Positions 25,340 to 34,029 of a DNA stretch of 38,385 nt are shown here, in pieces; position 1 is the first letter of the stretch, and every line of letters starts with the position of its first letter. A model generated the notes under the pieces. That model had not been told where the DNA came from and did no database searches. It saw only the letters and a program-made list of their open reading frames with translations. The position numbers and the translations under genes were made by a program. The DNA is from JABDDM01 sp038240295 (GTDB lineage Bacteria > Bacteroidota > Ignavibacteria > Palsa-1295). The DNA lies in the NCBI GenBank assembly GCA_038240295.1, contig JBBSDW010000009.1, positions 1 through 38,385 of the forward strand, written 5' to 3'.

Positions 25340-28300
25340 ATGAGACGTTTCCTTCTCGCCTTCTTTTGCGTTGTGTTTGTTCCCATCATTGTTTTTGCTC
25401 AAAAGCAAACCCCTCAATCCGTAACCTCCCACAAATCGCAGGCACACGCACTGATCGTTAAATTCACAGCTGGAGTCGACGCGCAACATCCGGATGCACG
25501 ATTGGCTACTGCGCTTAGGTTGATCTCGAGCGAGCTGCCAACGAATTATCGACTCTGTTTCCCAGATAAATCACTATTTGGACTGGATAGAATTGTCTTG
25601 GTCGCACTCAATGAAGGCATTGATCCAACGCAGGCGTCAGCACAATTGAAGGGTATAGCCGGGATCGAATACGCTGAACCGAATTACATTTATCACGTCG
25701 AATCTCCCGTTGTCACTCCAAACGATTCACTTTATGCTAAGCAGTGGTATTTGCGAGCGATCCACGCTCCCGAGGCCTGGCAAATAACAAAAGGCGATTC
25801 CTCCGTCCATATCGGATTTGTCGATACGGGCGTCGATTGGCTGCATCCCGATCTAATGAATCAATTTGCGATCAACACGGCCGAAGATATTAATCACAAC
25901 GGTCTGTTCGACCCCTGGCCTTCGACGGAAAAGCGACTTGACGCGCATGGTGATAGTGTGTATGGTGATCTGGATGGAATCGATCAGGATGGTAATGGCT
26001 TCGCCGACGATGTGATCGGATACGATTTTGTCGATCAGGAAACACTCAATTATGGCGACGCCTCACATCGCGATGCAATTCCACAGGACGAATTTGGGCA
26101 CGGAACTGCAGTTGCGGGAATATTAGGCGCCGAGCAAAATAACGGCCATGGAATTTCCGGCGTGGCGCCAACGTGCAAACTTGTCGCTATTCGCGCCTTC
26201 GACTTTTCGGGCAACGCGGAGGATGACGACATCGCAGCCGGAATTGTCTATGCTGCGGATAATCGGGTAAATATTCTCAATCTCTCATTTGGCGATGCGG
26301 TGCCATCGTTACTGCAACGTGACGCGATCCGTTACGCGAACAGCAAAGGGCTCCTCGTCTTCGCCTCGAGTGGGAATGCGGGCGGCGATGCTCGGCACTA
26401 TCCATCCGATTTTGATGAATGCATATCGGTGGGGGCAACGGATTCAGGTGATGTCGTCTGGCCGCTAACGCAATTTAGTGAAGGGATGGACCTTGTTGCG
26501 CCTGGATCTGATATGATGACTTTGGTACCGGGAGGCAGCTACGCGTCGCTTTCGGGGACCAGTCTAAGTTCGCCAGTGGCTGCAGCAACAGCGGCGTTGC
26601 TCCTCAGCGCGCGCCCAGGGATCACCAACACGGAGATGCGGTCCATATTGCTATCAAGCGCGCATGACGTTAGCAACCCAGGCTACGACCATTTTGCCGC
26701 GAACGGGCGCGTCGATGCATTCGCGGCGCTGAAATATGCTGGCACGGCTGCGATCAAAATTCTTTCGCCACACACCGATGACGGATTTCATATCGGGGAT
26801 ACGATCCCGATCATGGGTTACGCTATTTCGTCACTGTTTCAGAATTATTCCCTGACATTCGCTGCTGGTGCGAACCCGGACCACACAGGTGCGTCCCTCA
26901 ACGATCAAAGTGTTTGGCAGCCGATCGATGTGTCACAGAATCAGGTCAGCAACGACACACTTGGGCATTGGGATACACATGGGTTAGCTCCCGGAGTTTA
27001 TACGCTTCGACTTGCCATTCAATCCAGCGATCTGCGCTCGACCGAGGAGCGAATCACCATCACACTGCTTGGTAAGAAGCCAACCATTCGACTGTTTGCG
27101 GTCGATACAATCTATCTAAATGAAAAACGCGCACTGCAAATTCGTGCGACGACCGATCAGGAAACATACTTCACCGTGTATTATCAGCCGAATGTCGATG
27201 GGGCGTTCGCAAGCGTGACGGATGACCGCTTTGTCCATCAACATTCTCTGATGATCACGACCCAGCAAGCATACGCTGGCGTCCCGATCACAATGCATGT
27301 TGTGCTTAGAAATGTATCGGGGGATACGAGTTCGGTCGATCATGTGGCTTCGATACTGAGTGACGCGATTTCGGAGCGTGGATTTAGTGCAAAGAGTTAT
27401 GCTTTGCCGGGAGGGTATGTGCTCGATTCAGTGCTTTCGCTTCCGCCGGGAGATCAGATCGTCATGAGCACTTATTCCGTTGGCGACGAAACTGGCCCAC
27501 TAAAAATGTTTCAGTTCGATGGTCCGCATAACAAATTTGTGCTGACCGACTCTGCCGGACCGGGTGTTCCGCGAGCGATCGGCAATTTGAGAGGGAGTGG
27601 TAAACCTGATCTGTTGGTCGAATATGGAGGTGTGGCGAGAGTATTAGAGCAGAACGCTGGGCATAGTCTATTGGGCGACGTAATCTATCAGAGCGATGTT
27701 AGCAGTTCCAACTCGTTCTATGCGAGCGGACTGGCGGATGTCGATGGCGATGGCAAGGATGCGATCATTGGTGTCGATACAAGCGAGGTGCTCCAGGCGA
27801 TCAAGTGGAATGGCTCAACATTTGCCAAGATTGGAACGATGCCGAACACTTCGCCGCCGGCGCCGAACGAGGCCGCGAATACGTATAGCAGTCAGTTCTC
27901 TGCAGCCGCCGATTTTCTTCAAACTGGGAAGCAGGAGGTAGCGATTGTCGATGGCGATGCGGATCTTGCGATCTATGCGCGCGACGGAAGCACGGCGACG
28001 GGTTTCCGTCAACTCTTTGGCGATATTAACGATGGTGCCGAGCAATGGCCAACGGTCACCACCGGCGATTTTAATGGCGACGGCAAAGTCGATGTGGCCT
28101 TCATCTATCACCGCTCGTCGCTTCTTGCTCCGCCCTACAACGAGTATGCTCCCAATTATTGGACGCTAAGAGTATTTCTCAATCAGGGCGGTGGAAAATT
28201 CACCCTGAATACTATCGAAAACTTTCTGCCGCTTCGCGATCCGAACAGCAACCCGCTTTATCCTGCAAGCATGCGCGCGATCGCAAATGTCACGGGGCGC

Positions 28301-29674
28301 TCGAACAAAATGCTTGCAATCTCGCTCTTTCCAAATTTCTATTTATTCGAGTTCGATTCGATAAGTCAGAAAATGCGCGGCGTTTGGCATTATCCGGTTT
28401 CGATCACAACATTCGGGGCGATCGCCCACGATTTTGATCGGAATGGCAAGACAGAGTTCGGGTTCTTCGCTGGCGATTCGGTCCACTTCTTCGAACGCGA
28501 CGATGATTATACATCGAGGACAGCGACGCCTGGTGGGCTCGATGTGAGTCCACGTTCTATTTCGGCCGTCGATCTTGACTGGGGCGCTGTTCCCGGTGCA
28601 TCAAGCTACAACGTTCTGCGCGCTGATTCGGGAAGTAATACCTTTGACTTGATCGCGAACACATCGCAGAGATCCTACACCGATAAATCGGTTGCGAATG
28701 GAAGCACCTATATCTATTCGGTGACCGGCATCGATAGCTCGAAAAAAATCGTGGAATCGCTGCCGGCGTTTTCGGTGAGTGGGTATGTCCACTGGACGCC
28801 CGCGATTATAAATGTGCAACTCAATCGTTCGGGATTGCTCCTTCGCACGAGCGAGTCTATTTCTCAGGCGTATGTGAGTGGTGGCACCATCGTGATCGAT
28901 GATTCGATCACCTGTTTCTCGATCGTACCGCAGCAGGATTCTACAATGTTCGTGACGCCGAGCACGACACTTGGGCCGGGAATGCATCACCTGCGTGTAC
29001 TTTCATCCGAACTTCGCGATGCGTTTAATTCACCGTTCGATCAGACGCCGGTCAGTTTCATGATCGACAGCGTTCAGTCGTTTAATCATTTCTTTATTGT
29101 TCGATGGACTTTCCTGGGGACGTCTAAGCTCCATGTCACATTCACTCATGTGCCAGCAAGTGATGGACTTGATTCTTCACATTATTCGATCACGCCTTAT
29201 GGCAGGATCATCAAGATCGAACGCGATCCAAATGATACACTATCTCTCTTCATAACGCTTGATCCTGCGGAGCCGATCGCGCCGCTCGGAAATCCATTTG
29301 TGCTTTGCGTCGAAGGCATTCATGACACGATGAACGATCTGCTCGACCGAATAGGGGATTGCGCGGGCGAGACATTAACCGGTTCCGATTTGCAGCATGT
29401 CTTTGTCTTTCCGAATCCTGCAAAAAATTCACTGGGGATGCTGACGTTCGGCGGGCTCACTGCGAGCGCGCAAATAACGATCTACACAACCGATATGCAC
29501 GTGCTTCGTCAACTGCAAACAAGCGAGAAAAATGGCGGCCTGCAATGGGACATGAAGGACCAAAATGGCAAACAGCTTCCGAGCGGGATCTATCTTTATG
29601 TCGTTACTGGCATGAACGATAATGGAGTAACCGTCGATCCGAAGGCAGCGAAATTCGTGATCATCGGAGATTAG
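25340..29674 (+). CDS. Secreted subtilisin-like serine protease (S8) with FG-GAP-like repeats and T9SS tail
   Basis: 1444 residues from ATG 25340. That start gives a clean signal peptide (MRRFLLAFFCVVFVPIIVFA); earlier in-frame ATGs at 25274 and 25283 are possible. A propeptide-like region (ALIVKFTAGVD to IEYAEPNYIY) precedes the catalytic domain: D162 (GFVDTGVDWLHPD), H254 (FGHGTAVAGILGA), oxyanion N346 (SSGNAGG), S408 (LSGTSLSSPVAAATAALLL). An Asp/Asn-rich insert (INHNGLFDPW, DGIDQDGNGFADD) probably binds calcium. Beta domains follow, then FG-GAP/VCBS-like repeats (GLADVDGDGKDAIIGVD, TGDFNGDGKVDVAF, HDFDRNGKTEFGFF), a fibronectin III-like domain (DLDWGAVPGASSYNVLRADS) and a type A T9SS tail (VFPNPAKNSLGMLTF to KFVIIGD). 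Probable surface or extracellular protease. The convergent neighbour ends 3 bp away. Confidence 0.9.
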   Translation: MRRFLLAFFCVVFVPIIVFAQKQTPQSVTSHKSQAHALIVKFTAGVDAQHPDARLATALRLISSELPTNYRLCFPDKSLFGLDRIVLVALNEGIDPTQASAQLKGIAGIEYAEPNYIYHVESPVVTPNDSLYAKQWYLRAIHAPEAWQITKGDSSVHIGFVDTGVDWLHPDLMNQFAINTAEDINHNGLFDPWPSTEKRLDAHGDSVYGDLDGIDQDGNGFADDVIGYDFVDQETLNYGDASHRDAIPQDEFGHGTAVAGILGAEQNNGHGISGVAPTCKLVAIRAFDFSGNAEDDDIAAGIVYAADNRVNILNLSFGDAVPSLLQRDAIRYANSKGLLVFASSGNAGGDARHYPSDFDECISVGATDSGDVVWPLTQFSEGMDLVAPGSDMMTLVPGGSYASLSGTSLSSPVAAATAALLLSARPGITNTEMRSILLSSAHDVSNPGYDHFAANGRVDAFAALKYAGTAAIKILSPHTDDGFHIGDTIPIMGYAISSLFQNYSLTFAAGANPDHTGASLNDQSVWQPIDVSQNQVSNDTLGHWDTHGLAPGVYTLRLAIQSSDLRSTEERITITLLGKKPTIRLFAVDTIYLNEKRALQIRATTDQETYFTVYYQPNVDGAFASVTDDRFVHQHSLMITTQQAYAGVPITMHVVLRNVSGDTSSVDHVASILSDAISERGFSAKSYALPGGYVLDSVLSLPPGDQIVMSTYSVGDETGPLKMFQFDGPHNKFVLTDSAGPGVPRAIGNLRGSGKPDLLVEYGGVARVLEQNAGHSLLGDVIYQSDVSSSNSFYASGLADVDGDGKDAIIGVDTSEVLQAIKWNGSTFAKIGTMPNTSPPAPNEAANTYSSQFSAAADFLQTGKQEVAIVDGDADLAIYARDGSTATGFRQLFGDINDGAEQWPTVTTGDFNGDGKVDVAFIYHRSSLLAPPYNEYAPNYWTLRVFLNQGGGKFTLNTIENFLPLRDPNSNPLYPASMRAIANVTGRSNKMLAISLFPNFYLFEFDSISQKMRGVWHYPVSITTFGAIAHDFDRNGKTEFGFFAGDSVHFFERDDDYTSRTATPGGLDVSPRSISAVDLDWGAVPGASSYNVLRADSGSNTFDLIANTSQRSYTDKSVANGSTYIYSVTGIDSSKKIVESLPAFSVSGYVHWTPAIINVQLNRSGLLLRTSESISQAYVSGGTIVIDDSITCFSIVPQQDSTMFVTPSTTLGPGMHHLRVLSSELRDAFNSPFDQTPVSFMIDSVQSFNHFFIVRWTFLGTSKLHVTFTHVPASDGLDSSHYSITPYGRIIKIERDPNDTLSLFITLDPAEPIAPLGNPFVLCVEGIHDTMNDLLDRIGDCAGETLTGSDLQHVFVFPNPAKNSLGMLTFGGLTASAQITIYTTDMHVLRQLQTSEKNGGLQWDMKDQNGKQLPSGIYLYVVTGMNDNGVTVDPKAAKFVIIGD

Positions 29675-29677
29675 CCT

Positions 29678-30859
29678 TCAAATGCGTGCCACCGTTGGCG
29701 TTGCGCCAGCTGCGCTATTGTTGAAATGCATCGTGATCTCGACGATCTCGGAATAGCTTCCGATGCGCACAGGAGGGCCCCACGTCCCGACGCCGCACGA
29801 TACATAATAGTGAGTCTTGCCTCGCATTTTGTAGCCCCAGCTTACTTCGTAGATCTTCTGCGTAATATAATTAAAGGGCCACATCTGTGCGTGATGTGTG
29901 TGTCCCGAGAGTTGCAGATCGACTCCAGCCTGCTCGGCTTCTTCGAGATGGAACGGCTGATGATCCATCATAATGATCGGCTTCGCACGATCGACGCGGT
30001 TCATTATTTCTGCAAGTGGCAAGCGCTTTGACCCGTCCGGTTTCCGCATACTCAGATCCTCGCGACCGACAAGCATGACGCCTGCCACTTCGATCGCAGT
30101 GTCGCGCAGCCAGGTGACATTGTGTTTGCTCAAATAATTGATCGAGGTCTCTGCATCGCCGATGTATTCGTGATTGCCCGTGATCGAATAGATGCCGTAG
30201 GTCGATTTGATCGAATCGAAAAAGTCTCCGAGATTGGCTTTAATGACGGGCCCCGGATTGCCATCGATCTCGTCACCGGCAAGCAGCACAATATCTGGCT
30301 TGAGACGATTGACCGAATCGATCATTTTTGTTATTCGACCTCGCGAAATGATCGTGCCGAGGTGCATATCGGACATCATGACCATACGAAGCGAATCGTG
30401 TGGATTTGGTTTGTCGACGGAAATCTCAAGTTGCGTCAGGTGAATGTGCGTCGCATTGTAATTGCCGAAGAGAATCACGATCGAAACGATTCCAAAGACA
30501 ACGAGGCCCCCGAAGGACTTGAACTTCAAATAATCCCCCGCAGTCGGCGAAGGAAGGAAGTGAAAGAAATATTGTGCAAGCCGTACGAGATCGATCGCCA
30601 CGATCGCAATCAAAAAATACATCATGAAGGCAAACCAGAACGCACCCATCCAGACGAGTACATCACTGATGAACGACGGTGCCTTCCGTTCGAGGATCTC
30701 GCCGCCTAAGTAGGAGAAGGTCAGCAGCACACATGCCGCTGCGAAATAGGGCCGAACGCTCGACATCCATTCCAGCGCCTGCCAGCCGCGAACGCCGATA
30801 TAAAAATTTACAAGAACCTGAAGGGCAACAAAGAACGAGATGAAAACTGCGATGCGCAT
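29678..30859 (-). CDS. Membrane-anchored metallophosphoesterase (YkuE-like)
   Basis: 393 residues. Four or so N-terminal membrane helices (residues 1-135) are followed by a calcineurin-like phosphoesterase. Metal ligands are D164/H166 (MMSDMHLG), D196 (LLAGDEID), N229/H230 (ITGNHEY), H300 (MMDHQPFH) and H320/H322 (LSGHTHHAQ). The closing GVGTWGPPVRIGSYSEI is typical of the YaeI/YkuE group. Family members cleave lipid- or nucleotide-linked phosphoesters; the substrate here is unknown. The domain should face the periplasm or cytoplasm next to the inner membrane. The last residues (NSAAGATPTVARI) are a divergent tail. It is convergent with the protease gene, with a 3-bp gap, and no terminator is visible. 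Confidence 0.88.
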   Translation of the reverse strand: MRIAVFISFFVALQVLVNFYIGVRGWQALEWMSSVRPYFAAACVLLTFSYLGGEILERKAPSFISDVLVWMGAFWFAFMMYFLIAIVAIDLVRLAQYFFHFLPSPTAGDYLKFKSFGGLVVFGIVSIVILFGNYNATHIHLTQLEISVDKPNPHDSLRMVMMSDMHLGTIISRGRITKMIDSVNRLKPDIVLLAGDEIDGNPGPVIKANLGDFFDSIKSTYGIYSITGNHEYIGDAETSINYLSKHNVTWLRDTAIEVAGVMLVGREDLSMRKPDGSKRLPLAEIMNRVDRAKPIIMMDHQPFHLEEAEQAGVDLQLSGHTHHAQMWPFNYITQKIYEVSWGYKMRGKTHYYVSCGVGTWGPPVRIGSYSEIVEITMHFNNSAAGATPTVARI

Positions 30860-31004
30860 AGAGCCGGTTTAAGTGCAATGCGAGGAAAGAACAGCGTCGA
30901 GAAGACTTTTGGTCATGCGGTGTTGGTAGAAAGACGGATGAGAGGTGGCTTTATTGATAGGGTGGTGTGGGATTTCGGACAGTTCAAGTGCGAATTGTCA
31001 AGCG

Positions 31005-31216
31005 AGTCATCCTGAGGAGCGTTCGCGAAAGTTTTGGTTGGCTCCGCAAGTGGCGCGACGAAGGATCTTCGGCTTCGGTCAAGATCGATGCAGACTGTGA
31101 ACGAAGATCCAACACTGCGCCGCGGTGCATTCAGGATGAAATGGCTAAAACCTTCGTTTCGAAGCTAAGCGTCAACCTGAACGGAGCATTCATCGCAACA
31201 GTGATGAATGCGGAGT
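31005..31216. repeat. Family E repeat region with inverted arms
   Basis: GTCATCCTGAGGAGCGTTCG, ACGAAGGATCTTCGG, GAACGAAGATCC, CATTCAGGATGAA and GTGAAGGATCT occur in direct and inverted forms. A short open frame over it (30967-31218) has no protein-like features. The gene-free stretch 30860-31348 holds nothing else recognisable. Confidence 0.5.
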
Positions 31217-31348
31217 GAAGGATCTCATAGAATGCAAGCGTTCGACTCTGGTCGGGATCGAGCCACAATCTTTAGTCCAATTATCATCAAGATTCCGTTA
31301 GATCCTTCATTGGGCTACACGCCGCTCAGTATGCCAGTACGTACAACT

Positions 31349-32665
31349 CTACTCGAACGGTATCTCCGTGTGTCCGAAGAGTGCTCTCGATTCTTTTTCG
31401 AGATGGCTCTTGAGCACTTTAAGATCGTCGGTGACGGGATGCATTGTTGCGAGGAAACCTTCGACCATTCGGCGCTTATGCCCGAGCGTGGAATCGGCCA
31501 TGCCTACCGTTTCTTTTGCCCATTGAATGAGCGACCGCTTTGCGGCGATGTTGCCAAGCTCCGTTAACGGCTGCTCCATCAGAGCCGGATCGTGTTTGTA
31601 TTTCGAGAGGAGATCTTCAAGATTGAGCATGGTCTGCAACTGTTCAAAGGCGCCACTTGCAACATAATGCTTCTCAAGCGTATCATAGGACTTCGTGAAG
31701 AGCGCGCGCTGCTCGGTGATGCCGGAAGTGCAGAGCAGAAAGTGGAGACCCTTGAGGTCGCTCTTTTCGGCGTGATCGCGACCATGTAAAAAGGCGATTG
31801 CACGAATGAGATCGAGCGCTTTGGCCTGCGTGCGCGGCGAGATATAAAAATCTTTGGTTTTCGTGTGCTGCTCGTGCGGGCGCTCCTGCAGCATTCTATT
31901 TTGCTGGATCTCGTAATGACGAATGACGAGATTCATAAAATATGCAATCTCCGGCGCGACGGTAATCTCATGACCTTTCACCAAACCCTTGATCACATCG
32001 TGCGCGTATTTTAACTCTGCATAAGCGATCTTCTTTTTCGGCTCGATCGGATCTCCCAGATTTTTCAAGTACTGCTGGGAAATCCGGTATTGCTGGAAGG
32101 GTTCTTTATCGGGAGCGATCAGCGCTTTAAAAAGAAAGCGATCGAGCAGGGCTTCGGTGATTTCGCTTATGCGCAGGTAATTTGTCGCCGCGATCACGGT
32201 GTGAATGTTTGCATGCATGCGCTGCACACCGCGAATGAGGGCGCGTTCGTTGAGCACTGCGAGCAGCGCACGAAGCGTGTAATCGTTCGCGTCAAAGATC
32301 TCGTCGATAAATCCAAATTCGGATTCGACGAGCGAACCTTCGGTGTTGTGAATGATTCGGCCTTTCTTCAGCTCTTCGATGTCAAGGCCGCCGAAGTAGG
32401 TGTCGGGCTGCTGTTCCTTGCTCGCCTGCACTTTGAACACGCGTGCATTTTCAAACATCATGAAGACCTGATCGGCGAGCAGCGTTTTGCCGACGCCCGT
32501 CCTGCTTTCGATCAGGATATGCTCACCGAGCAACAGCGCCAGAAAGATCTGCTCGACAACTTCCTTTCGGTTGATCACACGATCCTCGACGAATGACATC
32601 GCGGAGGTGATGTCGCTTAAAATCTTTTTGGTGTCGAATTCCTGCAATGCAATTGTCGGTGCCAT
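31349..32665 (-). CDS. MoxR-family AAA+ ATPase, RavA-like
   Basis: 438 residues. AAA+ elements in order: Walker A RTGVGKTLLA (55-64), the RavA-type stretch DTYFGGLDIEELKKGRIIHN, Walker B FGFIDEIF (117-124), ERALIRGV, sensor 1 VIAATN (N162) and Arg finger LLDRF (R176). The C-terminal half is helical with a RavA-like lid (TKDFYISPRTQAKALDLIRA, IAFLHGRDHAEKSDLKGLHF). MoxR proteins act as chaperone-like ATPases that insert cofactors or remodel complexes, usually with a VWA-domain partner. No VWA gene (such as viaA) is adjacent, so the partner is elsewhere or absent. The glycine that usually precedes the Walker A is replaced (ESRTGVGKT instead of GPPGVGKT), but the key GKT is intact. Probably cytoplasmic. 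Confidence 0.85.
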   Translation of the reverse strand: MAPTIALQEFDTKKILSDITSAMSFVEDRVINRKEVVEQIFLALLLGEHILIESRTGVGKTLLADQVFMMFENARVFKVQASKEQQPDTYFGGLDIEELKKGRIIHNTEGSLVESEFGFIDEIFDANDYTLRALLAVLNERALIRGVQRMHANIHTVIAATNYLRISEITEALLDRFLFKALIAPDKEPFQQYRISQQYLKNLGDPIEPKKKIAYAELKYAHDVIKGLVKGHEITVAPEIAYFMNLVIRHYEIQQNRMLQERPHEQHTKTKDFYISPRTQAKALDLIRAIAFLHGRDHAEKSDLKGLHFLLCTSGITEQRALFTKSYDTLEKHYVASGAFEQLQTMLNLEDLLSKYKHDPALMEQPLTELGNIAAKRSLIQWAKETVGMADSTLGHKRRMVEGFLATMHPVTDDLKVLKSHLEKESRALFGHTEIPFE

Positions 32666-32700
32666 TCACAAAATCAAATGAAGGTGCGAAAGTAGAAGAA

Positions 32701-32708
32701 CAAACTTA
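32701..32708 (-). promoter_or_regulatory. -7 element (TAAGTTTG) for the RavA-like gene
   Basis: An exact TAnnTTTG match on the - strand, 35 bp upstream of ATG 32665. The -33 region (32728-32735) has only TTCG, a partial match. Confidence 0.45.
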
Positions 32709-32740
32709 AGCAGAAAAGCCACGAATGTAACGAACGCACC

Positions 32741-32925
32741 GAACCTCCCAAACGTAGCGCGAGCTTTCGGTTTACGCGGATGTTTTGGCAAAGCTCACGA
32801 CAAATTTATGAGTGCCAAGTTTGGGTAGCATTCGCGGCGAGTTCTAAGGGTGGAGGCACCATTGAACAGTGAGCATTCTCAAGCAAGAATCGCAAGCTAA
32901 AAGCTCGCGCTACGTTTTGGAGGAT
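32741..32925. mobile_element. MITE-like element, family B copy 1
   Basis: Terminal inverted repeats CAAACGTAGCGCGAGCTT (about 32749-32776) and its complement (32891-32918) extend outward as CCTCC/GGAGG, giving ends of about 30 bp. The interior (ACAAATTTATGAGTGCCAAG, GGCGAGTTCTAAGG, CACCATTGA) can be aligned with copy 3 at 34862. No coding capacity. The gene-free stretch 32666-33001 consists of this element plus two promoters. Confidence 0.7.
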
Positions 32926-32934
32926 TCCGTGCTG

Positions 32935-32942
32935 TAACTTTG
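32935..32942 (+). promoter_or_regulatory. -7 element (TAACTTTG) directly beside MITE copy 1
   Basis: An exact TAnnTTTG match, 60 bp before ATG 33002. The -33 position would fall inside the right end of the MITE (TACGTTTTGG); the nearest TTTG gives a 15-bp spacer instead of 19. The insertion has probably altered this promoter. Confidence 0.45.
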
Positions 32943-32948
32943 GTGGAC

Positions 32949-33005
32949 ATGAAACTTTTAGACCGCCTCGTGCCACCTACCTACATGAAGCTTCGGACGC
33001 AATGA
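32949..33005 (+). CDS. Possible 18-codon upstream open frame overlapping the next start (ATGA)
   Basis: ATG 32949 opens an 18-residue frame, MKLLDRLVPPTYMKLRTQ, whose TGA overlaps ATG 33002 as ATGA. It has no ribosome binding site, and the predicted transcription start lies almost on its ATG. It may be translated leaderless and couple to the next gene, or be chance. Confidence 0.2.
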   Translation: MKLLDRLVPPTYMKLRTQ

Positions 33006-33781
33006 ACGTGAAAAGGCAGGAGGAATTTCTCAAGCTGCTCGAGCCGGTTTACCAACGGCTGTGGCGGTTTGCTCTTCTAGAAGTGCTGCAGGAGGCGAAA
33101 ATGGCGGAGCTGCCAACCGATCACTACGTGAAGATCGAGACAATTATTCCCTCCTTCCGCCCGATACGTTCGAGAAGTCTTGACGACGCTCGGGAGGAAC
33201 AGCAGTTAAGTCACGTACCCATTTTGCACAATGCAAATTACCGAGCGTCAGGTCAGGAGGCCGATCGTTCTGGCATCACGTTCGGCGTAGGCAATCACTT
33301 CACCGTGATTCCAGGTGAGAATAACATTAGCGGACGTGCGCTTAACGAGGTGGATATGAGTGTCGGTTATCGCTTCAACGCATACCACAAGCTATCGGTT
33401 GAATTTGGCACACAAACGTTTCGAAGATTTAGTGAGACGAGTCATACGATCGAAGTTATCAACGTCTCTACCGGACAGAAGTCGTTCGTGCACACGAGTA
33501 CGTTTACAGCGATAGATGATCTGATCAAAGTGCCTGGACTATCATACACATTCACTGCGCACAATCTTGATGTTCTCGCGATCGAGCCGGCCGTTGTTGG
33601 ATTTGCTGGGATAACCGGCGCTGGATTTCTGTGGCGGGCCGGGGCTGGCCTTGAGTGGACTCCAGTCGATCGTTTGAGTCTCAACGCACGCTACACATTC
33701 GAGAAGCGAAGCTCCGTCGGCTATAGCGCACTGCAAAGTCAGCGAAGCATGCTTGGTATTGAACTCGAATATCTCTGGTAG
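33002..33781 (+). CDS. Fusion of an ECF sigma-factor N-terminus to an outer-membrane beta-barrel end
   Basis: 259 residues. Residues 1-25 (MNVKRQEEFLKLLEPVYQRL, then WRFAL) read like the start of sigma region 2 of an ECF sigma factor. The expected DNA- and core-binding helices are missing. The frame passes instead into about 60 polar residues of no known family and then a beta-strand-rich stretch (GITFGVGNHFTVI, LNEVDMSVGYRFNAYHKLSV, GAGFLWRAGAGLEWTP, LSLNARYTFEKRS) ending in LEYLW, typical of outer-membrane barrels. There is no signal peptide, so the barrel part could not be exported. This looks like an in-frame deletion joining two or three neighbouring genes (sigma, regulator, barrel). It is probably non-functional. 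The start ATG 33002 has no Shine-Dalgarno sequence. Confidence 0.55.
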   Translation: MNVKRQEEFLKLLEPVYQRLWRFALLEVLQEAKMAELPTDHYVKIETIIPSFRPIRSRSLDDAREEQQLSHVPILHNANYRASGQEADRSGITFGVGNHFTVIPGENNISGRALNEVDMSVGYRFNAYHKLSVEFGTQTFRRFSETSHTIEVINVSTGQKSFVHTSTFTAIDDLIKVPGLSYTFTAHNLDVLAIEPAVVGFAGITGAGFLWRAGAGLEWTPVDRLSLNARYTFEKRSSVGYSALQSQRSMLGIELEYLW

Positions 33782-33896
33782 GGTCCGCACAAAAAAAGTC
33801 TTAACAACCTTATTTCCAAATGACAATGAAACATCAACTGTCAGTACTCGCGCTCGTCCTTTTTGTAATTGGTGCGCTCGTTCCGAATCACTTAGA

Positions 33897-34029
33897 AAGG
33901 TAGCGCGAGCTTCAGGTTGCGTTTATTTTTTGATGCCTTATTGCAACTTGTGATTGATAGAGTGAGGGAGTGAAGGGGCAGTGCGACGCTTCCAACGAAA
34001 CGCAAGCTAAAAGCTCGCGCTACGTTTGT
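33897..34029. mobile_element. MITE-like element, family B copy 2 (short)
   Basis: Ends at 33899-33921 (GGTAGCGCGAGCTTCAGGTT) and 34001-34027 (complement form) are inverted. The interior is about 80 bp and shorter than in copies 1 and 3. The right end runs into the secreted-protein gene at 34020 and supplies its stop codon. Confidence 0.65.

Noticed and set aside
30967..31218. Open frame of 83 codons
   Set aside because: It lies wholly in family E repeat sequence, has no ribosome binding site and no protein-like pattern.
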